Below, in pieces: positions 7,977 through 17,071 of a DNA stretch of 60,072 nt. Origin of the DNA: Candidatus Bipolaricaulota bacterium (GTDB lineage: Bacteria; Bipolaricaulota; Bipolaricaulia; Bipolaricaulales; Bipolaricaulaceae). The stretch lies in NCBI GenBank assembly GCA_014360995.1, contig JACIWL010000007.1:1-60072 (forward strand), written 5' to 3'. The first letter of the stretch is position 1; each line of letters begins with the position of its first letter. The position numbers and the translations under genes are program-made. Below the pieces are notes generated by a model. The model was not told the DNA's origin. It did not search any database and saw only the letters and a program-made list of their open reading frames with translations.

Positions 7977-8578
7977 GGAACCTCACCTCCCACAAGGTCG
8001 GCGGGTGTGTCCACATCCCGAACTACACCAGGATGATCTACGGGGATGAGCTCGCAGCCTTGAAGGAGATTGCGTGCGCCCACGTCGCCGAAGAGCCCAA
8101 AAAGGGATGGCCTAAGGGAAGAAGGGAGGTACACGGGAAAACCTCGTTGGCCGCAAAAAACCGGGGCCACCGGGCGCTCGCCGACGCGAGAAAGCACGGC
8201 CAAGGCCGCCTCCTTGGGCACCCAGGGCATGTCGCCAAGGAAAACAAGCATAGAACCAGCCACAACCTCCGCGGCCCGGCGAAGGGAAGAGCCCAGACCC
8301 TCCTCCCAGTGGGGGTTGAACACCACCTGCCACGGGACCCCGCCTCTCCTAAGGGTGGTCACGCCAAAATCAAGGGAAGGAGGCTCCGGCAAGGAAAAAA
8401 GGCTTTTTAAAATAAGATCGGCATGAGCGCCCACGACCATGACCCTCTGGGAAACCGGAAGCCCCTCCACAAGGTCCAGCACATGGGCCAAGATCGGCCG
8501 GCCTTCCATGGGCAAAAGGAGCTTGGGGACGTTCCCCATGCGGCGGCCGGGGCCCGCAGCCAAAACCACCGCCGTCAC
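7958..8578 (-). CDS. MocA-like molybdenum cofactor nucleotidyltransferase
   Basis: 206 aa NTP-transferase of the MobA/MocA fold. The GTG start opens with VTAVVLAAGPGRRMGNVPK LLLP, the nucleotide-binding signature (LAAG-x-x-R-RMG-x-x-K). Further on are LVFLGDMPWV, matching the metal-binding GDxP loop, and VDHPGVVRDVDTPADL, the family C-terminal motif. MocA proteins attach CMP to molybdopterin for the xanthine-dehydrogenase family, which fits its place between the [2Fe-2S] and FAD subunit genes. The GTG overlaps the stop of the upstream [2Fe-2S] gene (GTGA, 4 bases). Alternative: another small nucleotidyltransferase of the family. The context strongly favours cofactor maturation. Confidence 0.85.
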   Translation of the reverse strand: MTAVVLAAGPGRRMGNVPKLLLPMEGRPILAHVLDLVEGLPVSQRVMVVGAHADLILKSLFSLPEPPSLDFGVTTLRRGGVPWQVVFNPHWEEGLGSSLRRAAEVVAGSMLVFLGDMPWVPKEAALAVLSRVGERPVAPVFCGQRGFPVYLPSSLRPSLFGLFGDVGARNLLQGCELIPVDHPGVVRDVDTPADLVGGEVPCGKAP

Positions 8579-9039
8579 CGGGAAAGCTCCTCCGCCGCTC
8601 GCAGCACCGCCTCCACGATCTGCTCGTAGCCCGTACACCGACAGAGATTTCCCGAAAGCCACTCCCGCACCTCTTGCCGCGTGGGCTTGGGGTTCACTAA
8701 AAGAAGGGCATACGCGGCCATAATAAACCCGGGCGTGCAAAAGCCACACTGCACCCCGGCCGTTTCGATGAAGGCCTTCTGCAGAGGATGAAGTTTTCCG
8801 TCCTTGGCCAAGCCCTCGATGGTGAGGACCTCCTTCCCCTCCACCTGGATTGCCGCGGTAAGGCAGGAGAGCCTGGGCTTTCCGTCCACGAGCACCGTGC
8901 AAGCGCCGCACTCCCCTTCCCCGCAGCCCTCCTTCGTTCCGGTAAGGCCGAGGTCCTCCCGCAGAAGATCCAAAAGCCTTCTTCCCGGAGGAACATCCAC
9001 CTCCACAGGACGGCCGTTCAAGCGAAACCTCAACAGCAC
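8575..9039 (-). CDS. [2Fe-2S] (small) subunit of a molybdenum hydroxylase, copy A
   Basis: 154 aa CoxS/XdhC-type iron-sulfur subunit. The plant-ferredoxin-like N-terminal cluster is held by Cys39, 44, 47 and 59 (EGCGEGECGACTVL). The C-terminal helical cluster is held by Cys98, 101, 133 and 135 (QCGFCTPG and LCRCTGY). It would carry electrons from the Mo site to FAD. The start is GTG 9039, overlapping the end of the threonine-synthase-like gene by 10 bases. It is similar along its full length to copy B at 20648-21121 but not identical, so the two pairs are old paralogs and not a recent duplication. Confidence 0.93.
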   Translation of the reverse strand: MLLRFRLNGRPVEVDVPPGRRLLDLLREDLGLTGTKEGCGEGECGACTVLVDGKPRLSCLTAAIQVEGKEVLTIEGLAKDGKLHPLQKAFIETAGVQCGFCTPGFIMAAYALLLVNPKPTRQEVREWLSGNLCRCTGYEQIVEAVLRAAEELSR

Positions 9040-10265
9040 CGCGTCATCACCTCGCTCAACGCCTTCACATCCGGCGGAATGATGGGCGGTTCAGGAAGGC
9101 CGCGCAACACACCTTGCGGGTCTTTGAGCCCGGATCCGGTGACGATGAGGACGACGCGGTAACTCCGCTCAACAAGGCCCTCTTTCACGAGCTTTCGCAG
9201 GCCGGCCAGGGAAGCGGCGCCGGAGGGCTCGGCGAAAATCCCCGCCTCCCTTGCGAGCTCCAGGGACGCCGCCACAAGGTCGGCATCGCTTACGGCGACA
9301 TAGTCGCCTTCTGTTTCGGCCACGTACTTCACGGCCTTCACCACGTCCGCCGGCTTTCCCACGCGGATGGAATCGGCGATGGTCTCCGCCGGCTCCTCCG
9401 CGGGCAGGATGGGCTCCCCCCGTTGAAAGCGGCGAAAGGCGTGGACCACAGGTGCAGCGCCGGAAGCTTGCACTCCAAAAACTTTGGGAACCCGCTCCGA
9501 AAGTCCAGCCCAAGCGAGCTCCAAAAAGCCCTTGCACACCCCGGCGATCACGGCCCCGTCGCCCACCGCCACCACCACGGCCTCGGGCACCTCGCCCAAC
9601 TCTTCCCAGATCTCAAAGGCCACGGTTTTGTTTCCCTCCACGACGATGGGGTTGAGGCCATCGGAGCGGTTGTACCACCCAAACTTTTGTGAGGCTGCCA
9701 GGGCCAGGGAGAAGGCCTGATCGTAGGGGCCATCCACGCGGAATACCCGGGCCCCAAAGGCCACAAGCTGGGAGATCTTCGGCGCCGGCGCAGCTTTGGG
9801 AACGAAGATGTAGCAAGGAAGTTGGCTTGCGGCGCAAAAGCCGGCCAAGGAGGCGGCAGCGTTCCCGGTGGAGGCGCAGGAAAGGGCCGTGCGGCCGAGC
9901 TTCCGCGCCACGGCCACCGTCACCGCCGTCCCCCGGTCCTTACAGGAGGCGGTGGGCTGGAGGGTGTCGTCTTTTATCCAAAGGGCCCGCACCCCAAGGG
10001 CCTTGGCCAGGCGCGGAACGGAATAAAGAGGGGTGAGGCCAGCGCGCAAGGGCGGTGCATACTCCGCCCCCACCGGCAAAAGCGCCTCATACCGCCAAAG
10101 AGAGAACTTTTCCGGTTTGACGAAGGCCTTGGGAACGTGAGCGTAATCGTACAAAACCTCCAGGTTTCCCGCAGGAAAGCCGCACTTCGGGCAAAAATAA
10201 TCCATGGACCAGGGCGAAAACTCCTGCCCGCAGCTTATACACCGGAAGGAAACAGGTTCAGCCAC
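9030..10265 (-). CDS. Threonine-synthase-like PLP enzyme with an N-terminal zinc ribbon
   Basis: 411 aa fold-type II PLP enzyme. N-terminal CxxC pairs (Cys9/12 and Cys25/28) form a zinc ribbon seen in archaeal-type threonine synthases. PLP lysine is Lys109 in the SCKDRG motif, the phosphate pocket motif STGNAAASLAGF follows, and VTGSGLKDPQG lies near the C-terminus. The best family match is threonine synthase. The GTG start overlaps the YgfK stop by 8 bases, with GGAGGT upstream. The odd point is context. It lies inside a purine catabolism operon, where related bacterial clusters carry another fold-II PLP enzyme, diaminopropionate ammonia-lyase (YgeX). Either it is an ordinary ThrC sited here, or a ThrC-like enzyme doing an ammonia-lyase job. 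Confidence 0.8.
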   Translation of the reverse strand: MAEPVSFRCISCGQEFSPWSMDYFCPKCGFPAGNLEVLYDYAHVPKAFVKPEKFSLWRYEALLPVGAEYAPPLRAGLTPLYSVPRLAKALGVRALWIKDDTLQPTASCKDRGTAVTVAVARKLGRTALSCASTGNAAASLAGFCAASQLPCYIFVPKAAPAPKISQLVAFGARVFRVDGPYDQAFSLALAASQKFGWYNRSDGLNPIVVEGNKTVAFEIWEELGEVPEAVVVAVGDGAVIAGVCKGFLELAWAGLSERVPKVFGVQASGAAPVVHAFRRFQRGEPILPAEEPAETIADSIRVGKPADVVKAVKYVAETEGDYVAVSDADLVAASLELAREAGIFAEPSGAASLAGLRKLVKEGLVERSYRVVLIVTGSGLKDPQGVLRGLPEPPIIPPDVKALSEVMTRCC

Positions 10266-13200
10266 GGCTGACCTCCAAAAGGTAGGGCAAGGAACGGGAG
10301 ATCCCCGTGAAGATGAGGGCCATTTCCAGGGCCGGCCGGAGCGTCTTCGGCTCGGGGAAAGTCCTCTTCGGATGAATCTCCCGCACGGAATAGTCCAAGC
10401 CGAGGGTGGCGCGCAGGTCCTCGTCCTCGAAAACGAAGCCGTCGGCGGCGCGCCGGAGCACCATCTCCGCCCCGCCCTCCCGCCGCCGAAGCTCCCCTTC
10501 GCCCAACAAAAAGGCGTTCTTCTCTTCTGTCGCATATCTTTCAGGATCGAAGTAAAGCCGCGGTTTATCCAAATACGGCTTCCCTTGGTGAACACAAAAT
10601 GTGGCGCAGTTTCCGCAGTCGTTGCAAAGATCATCAAGATGGAGGATCTGCCGCCTCTGCGTAATGGAAAGGATTTCTTCCCTCACCACCTTCAGTGCGC
10701 CGTTCTCCATGACCACCACCGGAGCACGGAAAGTTCCGGTATCCACGAAATATGGGACGTTTGCGCGGTTTGGACAAACTTCCACACATTTATCGCAGAG
10801 GGCGCGGCACTGGAGGCACCGGGCCGCCTCCTTTTGGGCCTCTTTCGGAGAAAGGGGGAGCTCCACGGGCTCGAAGTTCTGGCGCCTTTGAAGGGGCAGG
10901 AGTTTTGGCCCGAAGGGCCACGTTTTGCGGGCTTTTGCCTTCTTTAGGGCCGAAAAATCGTGGGCGGGTTGAGGAAGGGGGATTTGAGGGAGGGGAAGGC
11001 CGAGTTTTTGGAGGATGGCGAAGGCGGCACGGCGGCCGTCGGCAACGGCCTCGATCACCGTGGCCGGCCCGCGCACCGCGTCCCCCCCAGCGTACACTCG
11101 ATAAAGGTTCGTTTCCCCTGTGTCCGGATCCACGCTCAGGCGGCCGTCGGGAAGGAGGAAAAGACCGGTGCCGTCGAAGAATTCCAGCTTAGGCCGCTGG
11201 CCTACGGCCACGATGATGGCGTCCGCGGGAACGGTGAATTCCGTTCCGGGGATGGGCTCCGGGCGCGGGCGTCCGTCTGGGCCAGGCTCGCCAAGCCTAT
11301 TGCGGACACACAAGAGCCCCAGCACCTTGCCCCCTTGGCGCAGGACCCTCACCGGGGTGGTCAGCTCCAAAAGCTCGTTCCCCTCGAAAAGAAGCTCCTC
11401 CACCTCCTCGGGATGGGCGGGCATCTCTGCCCGGCTGCGCCGGTAAACCACGGTCACGGGGTGTCCGGTGAGGCGCCAGGCCGCCCGGGCCGCGTCCATG
11501 GCCGTATTTCCTCCGCCCACAACCACCACTTTCTTCCCTAAATCAAGCTTTTCCCCACGCCTGAGAAGCCGGAAAAACTCCAGGGCGCCGTACACGCCCG
11601 GCCCCTCCTCCCCGGGGATGCCAAGCTTGGCCTCCTCGGGAAAGCCTGGAGCGAGGAACACCGCGGAAAAGCCTTGGCCCAAAAGCTCGGAAGCCGTGCT
11701 AATCGGGCTCTCAAAAACAAATTTCACGCCCAAGTCCTCCAGGCGCCGCACATCCGCGCGCAACGCCTCCTTTGGCAAGCGGAATTCCGGGGCGAGGGCA
11801 ATCATCCCGCCCGGTTCTGAAGAGGCCTCAAAGACGGTCACCTCCACTCCGGCCAGGGCGAGGTAAAAGGCACAGGAAAGGCCGGCCGGGCCAGCCCCCA
11901 CCACGGCCACCTTATGCCCGCTTGGGGGCGCCGGCTCCAGCCTCAAATCCGCATTCTCCGCGGCAAAGCGTTTTAGGGCTCTAATGGAAACGGGCTTCTC
12001 GTAGTTCCAGCGGGTGCAGCGCTTTTCACAAAATGCCGGGCAAACATATCCTGTGATCGCCGGCAAGGGGTTTTTAGCCAGGATCGCCCGCAGGCTGGCC
12101 TTGGGATCGCCCATAGCGATCTGGCCCACGTATTCAGGCACATCCTGCTCGGCAGGGCAAGCCGCCACGCACGGCGCGGCAATGCAATCAAAGAAGGAAA
12201 GCCCTTCGGGGATCTTTGGGAGCTCCCCCAAAAAGAAAGCCTTTTTGTACCGGGGATCTCGGAGACTTTCCGCGGCCGCCCGCTGAAGGTTCTCCGCGCG
12301 GTTCTTCGTGAATTCCAAAAGATTCCGCGCCCTGTCCTTGGCCATGCCCTCCCGCAGCTCCTCAAGCCACTGGCCAAAGCGCGCATAACCCCCGGGCTTC
12401 AGAAGGTCCGTGCAAGCTGTGACCGGAAGGGCCCCGCAGGAGATGAGGGTAGCAAGGTTCAGGGCATCTGCGCCACCGGAGTAGGAAACGTGGATATCGC
12501 CATCGAGGTCGGAGAAAAGCCGCCAGAAAAGGTTTATGGTGATGGGGTAAAGGGCCCGGCCGGACATGTAGATCTCCTCCCCGGGGAGGACCTTCCGGTG
12601 GTTGGCCATGGCCAGGGTGTTGGTGAGCTTTACCCCGAAAACAAGGCCTTTTCCCTTCGCGTATTCCCGAAGCTCCCGGATGATGCGCAGCGCATCTTCA
12701 TACTGAAGGTCGTGCTCAAAGACCGCGTCGGGAATGTCTATTTCCTTATAGCCCAGGTGGTCGTGGAGGATGCGCATGACCTGGTCCTTCCCAAGGAGGG
12801 TGGGGTTCAGCTTCACAAACGTGTGAAAGCCGCGATCGAGGAGGAACTTGGCAATGGCCTCGATCTCGTGGGGCGGACAACCGTGCATGGTGGAGAGGGT
12901 AACGCTGCGGGATATCTGGGCGGGGATCTCCACATCCCCGTACTCTGGGAACTCCCGGCGCAGAATGTCCTTGACCTCCTCCAGGGCTTCCTTAGCGTTC
13001 GCTAGTTCTCCCAAAAATCCTTGGATCTTCGGGCTTTTTATGCCTTCGAGGTTATAGCCGACGCTCATGTTGAACACCGTGCCCAATGGCTTTTTCTCCC
13101 AGCCCAAGGCTCGCCGGAGGACGTGGATCAGGGCCCACGCGTGGATGTATTCCCGCGCGGCTTGGGAGACCCGTAGCTCCTGGGACCACTCCACGTTGTA

Positions 13201-13515
13201 GCCCTCGTCAGCCGCGTCGATACAAGGGCGGGGGATCTCCAAATCATCGAGGATTTGCACGGTTTTGAGCTCGATAAAGCGTCCGCCACAAAGCCAGGCG
13301 GTCACGATGTTTTGGCTCAATTGCGTATGCGGACCTGCCGAAGGACCGATGGGCGTAGCCAAATACTCCCCGAAGATCTCCGTGGCAAATGGTTCATCCT
13401 TGGGCTCATAAAAAAGGGCTCGAGGAATCCCGAAGACCGCGTCGTTGTGCTTGAGCTCCGCAAGCGCCCAGCGCAAAAGCTTCGGAAAAGGAAGAGGGCG
13501 AAGGTCCGTGGGCAT
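10258..13515 (-). CDS. ygfK: YgfK-like iron-sulfur flavoprotein (so-called selenate reductase subunit family)
   Basis: 1085 aa, similar to the length of E. coli YgfK. The first about 430 residues form a dihydropyrimidine-dehydrogenase-like barrel with GPSAGPHTQLSQNIV and FVKLNPTLLG. The middle has a GltD-like part: cysteine-rich CPAEQDVPEYVGQIA and CEKRCTRW, then the FAD dinucleotide fold VAVVGAGPAGLSCAFYLA and a second fold VVVVGGGNTAMDAAR. The C-terminal ferredoxin cysteines are CLQCRALCDKCVEVCPNR and CNDCGNCATFCVHQG. It probably moves electrons between NAD(P)H and a purine-pathway substrate. YgfK and SsnA are part of reported anaerobic uric-acid/purine gene clusters. Start ATG 13515 has AGGAGGTGG upstream. 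The longer open frame to 13542 overlaps ssnA and is less likely. Confidence 0.88.
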   Translation of the reverse strand: MPTDLRPLPFPKLLRWALAELKHNDAVFGIPRALFYEPKDEPFATEIFGEYLATPIGPSAGPHTQLSQNIVTAWLCGGRFIELKTVQILDDLEIPRPCIDAADEGYNVEWSQELRVSQAAREYIHAWALIHVLRRALGWEKKPLGTVFNMSVGYNLEGIKSPKIQGFLGELANAKEALEEVKDILRREFPEYGDVEIPAQISRSVTLSTMHGCPPHEIEAIAKFLLDRGFHTFVKLNPTLLGKDQVMRILHDHLGYKEIDIPDAVFEHDLQYEDALRIIRELREYAKGKGLVFGVKLTNTLAMANHRKVLPGEEIYMSGRALYPITINLFWRLFSDLDGDIHVSYSGGADALNLATLISCGALPVTACTDLLKPGGYARFGQWLEELREGMAKDRARNLLEFTKNRAENLQRAAAESLRDPRYKKAFFLGELPKIPEGLSFFDCIAAPCVAACPAEQDVPEYVGQIAMGDPKASLRAILAKNPLPAITGYVCPAFCEKRCTRWNYEKPVSIRALKRFAAENADLRLEPAPPSGHKVAVVGAGPAGLSCAFYLALAGVEVTVFEASSEPGGMIALAPEFRLPKEALRADVRRLEDLGVKFVFESPISTASELLGQGFSAVFLAPGFPEEAKLGIPGEEGPGVYGALEFFRLLRRGEKLDLGKKVVVVGGGNTAMDAARAAWRLTGHPVTVVYRRSRAEMPAHPEEVEELLFEGNELLELTTPVRVLRQGGKVLGLLCVRNRLGEPGPDGRPRPEPIPGTEFTVPADAIIVAVGQRPKLEFFDGTGLFLLPDGRLSVDPDTGETNLYRVYAGGDAVRGPATVIEAVADGRRAAFAILQKLGLPLPQIPLPQPAHDFSALKKAKARKTWPFGPKLLPLQRRQNFEPVELPLSPKEAQKEAARCLQCRALCDKCVEVCPNRANVPYFVDTGTFRAPVVVMENGALKVVREEILSITQRRQILHLDDLCNDCGNCATFCVHQGKPYLDKPRLYFDPERYATEEKNAFLLGEGELRRREGGAEMVLRRAADGFVFEDEDLRATLGLDYSVREIHPKRTFPEPKTLRPALEMALIFTGISRSLPYLLEVSRG

Positions 13516-13526
13516 TCTGCCACCTC

Positions 13527-14849
13527 CTAGACCCGGCTCCAAAGTTCTTTCGCCTTCTTTTGGGCTTTGGCCAGGATGTCCCTCTCGTCCAAATCCGGGA
13601 CCTTTCCTTCCTTAAGCCTAATTTCCCCGGCGACGATCACGTAAAGGGGCCGGAGCCCCTCGGTGATGTTGGCAAAAAGGAGGTGGGAAAGGAGGTTCGC
13701 CTGGCCAATGGGAGTGGGAGGGAAGTATTCCCAAAGCACAAGATCGGCGGCGTACCCTGGGGCCACCTTTCCAAAGGGCACGGAGAAGAATTTCTGCGCA
13801 AGCAGGTAATTTTGTTCGAGGATCTTTTGGCTCACCTGGTCACTGAAGGCCGTGGGATCGGCCTGGGCGTGGTGGGCCAGAAGCCTTGCGGAAAGGAGCT
13901 CTCCCAGCATATCGCATCCAAACCCGTCGGTGCCCAGGGCCACGGGGATGCCCCGCGCCACCATCTTTTCCACCTGGGCCGCGCCCACGGCGTTGTTCAT
14001 GTTCGAGCGGGGGTTGTGCACCACTGTGGGCTTTCGCTCCGCCAAAAGCTCGAGCTCCGCTTGGGAAAGATTGATCCCGTGGGCAAGCAGAGACTCCTCC
14101 CGCAAAATGCCGAATTGATCCAGGCGTTCGGCCGTGCGCATCCCATACTTTTGCAGGGCATCGAGGGGGTCCTCCTTCCCCTCCGCAAGATGAAGGTGGA
14201 ACCCCAACCCCAGCGGCTCCGCCAAGGCCCGGCACTTGGCCAGGGTCTCATCGGAGAGGGTGAAGGAGGCGTGGAGCCCAAAGTGCGCGGAGAACCGGCC
14301 GGGAATCCTTTCCTCCTTAGCGAAGCGCACGTTCTCCTCTATCCCTAAGGCGCATTCCTCCGGCCCGCCGCGGTCGGTGACCTCGTAGCAAAGGTCCGCC
14401 CGAAGCCCAAGCTCGGAAAGGGCTCGCTTTATTTGGGAAAGGGATCCAGGGATGGCGGTGGGTGAAGCGTGGTGATCGAAGATCACGGAGACCCCGCGCT
14501 TAAGGTGGGCCAAGCCCCCCACAAGGGCGGAAAGGTAAACCCCTTCTAAATCCAAAGCGCGGTCGAGCTTCCACCAAAGCTGCTCCAAGATTTGGCGGAA
14601 GCTTTTGGGGGAGAACTCCCGCAGGAAGATGCCGCGGGCCAAGGAGGAGTAAAGGTGGGCATGGGCGTTGACCAACGCGGGGGTGAGGAGGTGGCCTTCG
14701 GCATCAAGGCGCACCGCCCCAGGGACCTCGGGCGCAAGCCCCTCGCCCACCTTGGCGATCCTTTCCCCCTCCACGATCACATACCCGGAATCCAAAAAAG
14801 TCCCGAAAAAGTCAGCAATGCGCGCGTTTTGGATGAGGATTAACCCCAC
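13527..14849 (-). CDS. ssnA: SsnA-type amidohydrolase
   Basis: 440 aa metal-dependent hydrolase of the amidohydrolase superfamily. The metal-binding H-x-H is in LVNAHAHLYSSLARG (near 60-75). Further metal ligands lie in HLHLAEG and in the GTDGFGCDML block (near 315-325). The start, GLILIQNARIADFFGTF, is like SsnA of enteric bacteria. SsnA accompanies YgfK and molybdenum hydroxylases in purine-degrading clusters and is thought to deaminate or open a purine-derived ring. The exact substrate is not known to me. GTG start with AGGAGGAAGC seven bases upstream. A strong hairpin (14868-14897) separates it from the binding-protein gene. Confidence 0.9.
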   Translation of the reverse strand: MGLILIQNARIADFFGTFLDSGYVIVEGERIAKVGEGLAPEVPGAVRLDAEGHLLTPALVNAHAHLYSSLARGIFLREFSPKSFRQILEQLWWKLDRALDLEGVYLSALVGGLAHLKRGVSVIFDHHASPTAIPGSLSQIKRALSELGLRADLCYEVTDRGGPEECALGIEENVRFAKEERIPGRFSAHFGLHASFTLSDETLAKCRALAEPLGLGFHLHLAEGKEDPLDALQKYGMRTAERLDQFGILREESLLAHGINLSQAELELLAERKPTVVHNPRSNMNNAVGAAQVEKMVARGIPVALGTDGFGCDMLGELLSARLLAHHAQADPTAFSDQVSQKILEQNYLLAQKFFSVPFGKVAPGYAADLVLWEYFPPTPIGQANLLSHLLFANITEGLRPLYVIVAGEIRLKEGKVPDLDERDILAKAQKKAKELWSRV

Positions 14850-14867
14850 GCTTCCTCCTTAAAAGTT

Positions 14868-14897
14868 AAGGGGGGCCTGCCTGGACAGGCCCCCCTT
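14868..14897 (-). terminator. 12-bp perfect hairpin between the nucleoside-binding protein gene and ssnA
   Basis: AAGGGGGGCCTG and CAGGCCCCCCTT pair perfectly around a 6-base loop, 9 bases after the binding-protein stop. On the minus strand TTAACTTTT follows, a broken T-run, so termination is probably partial. It would lower expression of ssnA and the catabolic genes relative to the transporter, or stabilise the abundant binding-protein message. Confidence 0.75.
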
Positions 14898-14906
14898 CCC
14901 CGCAGT

Positions 14907-16052
14907 TCACGGCTCGCCCGGCCAAGGACCGACCACGCCCTCCACCGCCCACTCCATGGTGATGAGGGCGTCGTAACTCATCCACATCCCCTCGGGAACA
15001 ACGAGGCGACCCTTGCGATCGTACACCGGGCCCTGGAACGGATCGAAGGTGATGCCCGGATCGGCCATCTGGTTGAGGCGGATGAACACAAGCTCGTACA
15101 CGGAGATCTTCCCGAAGGCGGGGTGATTGATCACGTAGTTCTTGAGAGCGGCCTCGTACTTGGGGTTGATAACCATCCCGGGCTTCGCCCCCACCTCCAC
15201 CGCGCCCTGGGAGAGGAGCCACCAGTAGTCCACGTGGGCCAGGTTCTTCGTGGTGTAAAACCCGTTATAGATCTTCACCAGGAAGTCCTCGTAGATCTTC
15301 TCCCAGTGCACGAGCTGGCCGGAGACCACGTAGTCGGGGGCGAAATCGTACATGGGGGAGTAGTGACCGAAGCTGGGAAGCCCCTTCTCCGCGGCCACCT
15401 GGACCACAGTGGGCGAGTCCTCAGTGAAGGCAAAAACGTCGCAGCCCTCGGCGATCAGGGCCTCCGTGGCCTCCTTGGCCGCGGCAGGGTTGAACCACTC
15501 ATAAATCCAGCGCACATGGACTTCAGCCTTGGGGTTGACCTCCCTAACTCCGATGGTGAAGGCGTTGATGTGCCGCTTCACCTCGGGGATGGGGAAGGCC
15601 GCCACATACCCGATCTTGCCGGTCTTGGTGAGGGCCCCGGCTATGAGGCCGTTAATGTAATAGACCTGATAGAAGTCGGCCATGTAGGTGGCCATGTTCG
15701 CGTTGCGCTTAAACCCAGAGCAGTGAGCGAAGATCACATTGGGGTAACGCTCCGCTGCGGCCAGAGTCCCGTCCATGAAACCAAAGCTTGTGGTGAAAAT
15801 AACGTTGCAGCCCTGGCGCACCAATTGGTCGATGTAGGTCTCCACCTCGCCCTCGGGCACGGCCTCCACGTAAATCGTCTCCAGCCAATCGAATTTCTCA
15901 TCGACAATGCGGCGAGCCACGTCGTGAGCATGGCTCCAACCATAGTCGCCAATGGGGCCGACGTAGATGAACCCGGCCTTGATCTTCTCCGCGGAGAAGG
16001 CCAAAACCCCCAACGCCACAACTGCCAACATCACCGCTAAAATGCGCTTCAT
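14907..16052 (-). CDS. BMP-family nucleoside/purine-binding protein (PnrA type)
   Basis: 381 aa periplasmic binding protein of the basic membrane protein (Bmp/PnrA) family, whose known members bind purine nucleosides. Signal peptide about residues 1-21 (LAVVALGVLAFSA), without a lipobox cysteine. Family motifs: KAGFIYVGPIGDYGWSHAHD, the GCNVIFTTSFGFMDGTLAAA block, NMATYMADFYQVYYINGLIAG, and KIGYVAAFPIPEVKRHINAF. It ends with a WMSYDALITMEWAVEGVVG stretch. It forms an operon with both permeases and the ATPase upstream. The combined context (purine hydroxylase, hpt) supports a purine or purine nucleoside as ligand. Confidence 0.9.
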   Translation of the reverse strand: MKRILAVMLAVVALGVLAFSAEKIKAGFIYVGPIGDYGWSHAHDVARRIVDEKFDWLETIYVEAVPEGEVETYIDQLVRQGCNVIFTTSFGFMDGTLAAAERYPNVIFAHCSGFKRNANMATYMADFYQVYYINGLIAGALTKTGKIGYVAAFPIPEVKRHINAFTIGVREVNPKAEVHVRWIYEWFNPAAAKEATEALIAEGCDVFAFTEDSPTVVQVAAEKGLPSFGHYSPMYDFAPDYVVSGQLVHWEKIYEDFLVKIYNGFYTTKNLAHVDYWWLLSQGAVEVGAKPGMVINPKYEAALKNYVINHPAFGKISVYELVFIRLNQMADPGITFDPFQGPVYDRKGRLVVPEGMWMSYDALITMEWAVEGVVGPWPGEP

Positions 16053-16141
16053 CCGCCACCTCCTTTTTCATCCCTCTTTGTCTCTCGTTTTTCCCAAAAG
16101 CCTTTGCTGCACAGTCTCCTTCCTTCAGCTCTCACCCCCTT

Positions 16142-17071
16142 TCACCGCTCTCCGCGCACGTACGGGAGGCCCAACGCTCCCGGTGCGCGCCGCCGCCAGC
16201 GGGCTCCACCAAGCCCGCTTATGGCCAAAACCACAATGGCAAAAAGGTAGGGCATGAGCTTTAGGAGCTCCGGAGCAAGATAGGCTTGAAGGCGGTAAGA
16301 AAGGTGGTAAAGGGCACCGAAGAAAAAGGCTCCCCATAAGGCTTGCAGGGGATCCCAAGCAGCAAAGATGGTGAGGGCGATGACGATCCAGCCCATTCCC
16401 GCCGTCATCCCCTCTGTCCAAGCTGGCCGATAAGCAACAGAAAGATATCCTCCACCCACCCCGGCCAAAAGACCCCCGAAAAACACGCATAAATAGCGGA
16501 CAAGGGTTACGTTTATGCCCAAGGAATCGGCAGTAGACGGGTTTTCCCCCACCGAGCGAATCGCCAAGCCCCAGCGGGTGCGGAAAAGCAAAAGCCAAAG
16601 GACAACGGCCAAGAAAATCCCAAGATAAGTAAGGATTGTTTGGTCCTGAAAGAGCATTGGCCCCAAAACGGGAATCCGGGAAAGGCCAGGGATGGTAAGG
16701 GTGGGGAGGGTATTTCCCAACGGCTTCCCCTCCCAGCCGCGGCCCAAAAGGCCAGCCAGCCCCAATCCAAACATGGAGAGGGCCAGGCCTGACACGTATT
16801 GGTTCGCCCGGATGGTCACGGTGACAAAAGCGTGCAAGAGGGCGGCCACGCCCCCAATAAGCGCGGCGCAGAAGAGTCCCAGGCCAGGGTGCCCAGTGCT
16901 TTGGCTCACAGCAAATGCCATAAACGCTCCAAGGATCATCATCCCCTCCACCCCAAGATTCACCACCCCTGCCCGCTCGGCGTAGATCTCCCCAAGCGTC
17001 CCCCAAAGGAGGGGAACACCGAAGGCCAAGGCCCGGCTCACCGTGCTTATGAGCCAGCTTGCGAAATCCAT
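16142..17071 (-). CDS. BMP-type nucleoside ABC transporter permease 2
   Basis: 309 aa integral membrane protein of the BPD_transp_2 (RbsC/YufQ) family with about eight to ten hydrophobic segments. The coupling-region motif GEIYAERAGVVNLGVEGMM near residues 27-45 and the later IRSVGENPSTADSLGINVTL stretch are characteristic of nucleoside/simple-sugar permeases. It overlaps the upstream permease gene by 25 bases. A longer open frame on the same strand in another phase (16125-17120) covers it almost exactly, but its predicted protein is Gly/Pro/Arg-rich and lacks membrane periodicity, so this phase is the real one. Confidence 0.93.
   Translation of the reverse strand: MDFASWLISTVSRALAFGVPLLWGTLGEIYAERAGVVNLGVEGMMILGAFMAFAVSQSTGHPGLGLFCAALIGGVAALLHAFVTVTIRANQYVSGLALSMFGLGLAGLLGRGWEGKPLGNTLPTLTIPGLSRIPVLGPMLFQDQTILTYLGIFLAVVLWLLLFRTRWGLAIRSVGENPSTADSLGINVTLVRYLCVFFGGLLAGVGGGYLSVAYRPAWTEGMTAGMGWIVIALTIFAAWDPLQALWGAFFFGALYHLSYRLQAYLAPELLKLMPYLFAIVVLAISGLGGARWRRRAPGALGLPYVRGER

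Noticed and set aside
13516-13542. A longer YgfK beginning at 13542
   Set aside because: It overlaps the ssnA stop and lacks a ribosome site, whereas ATG 13515 follows AGGAGGTGG.
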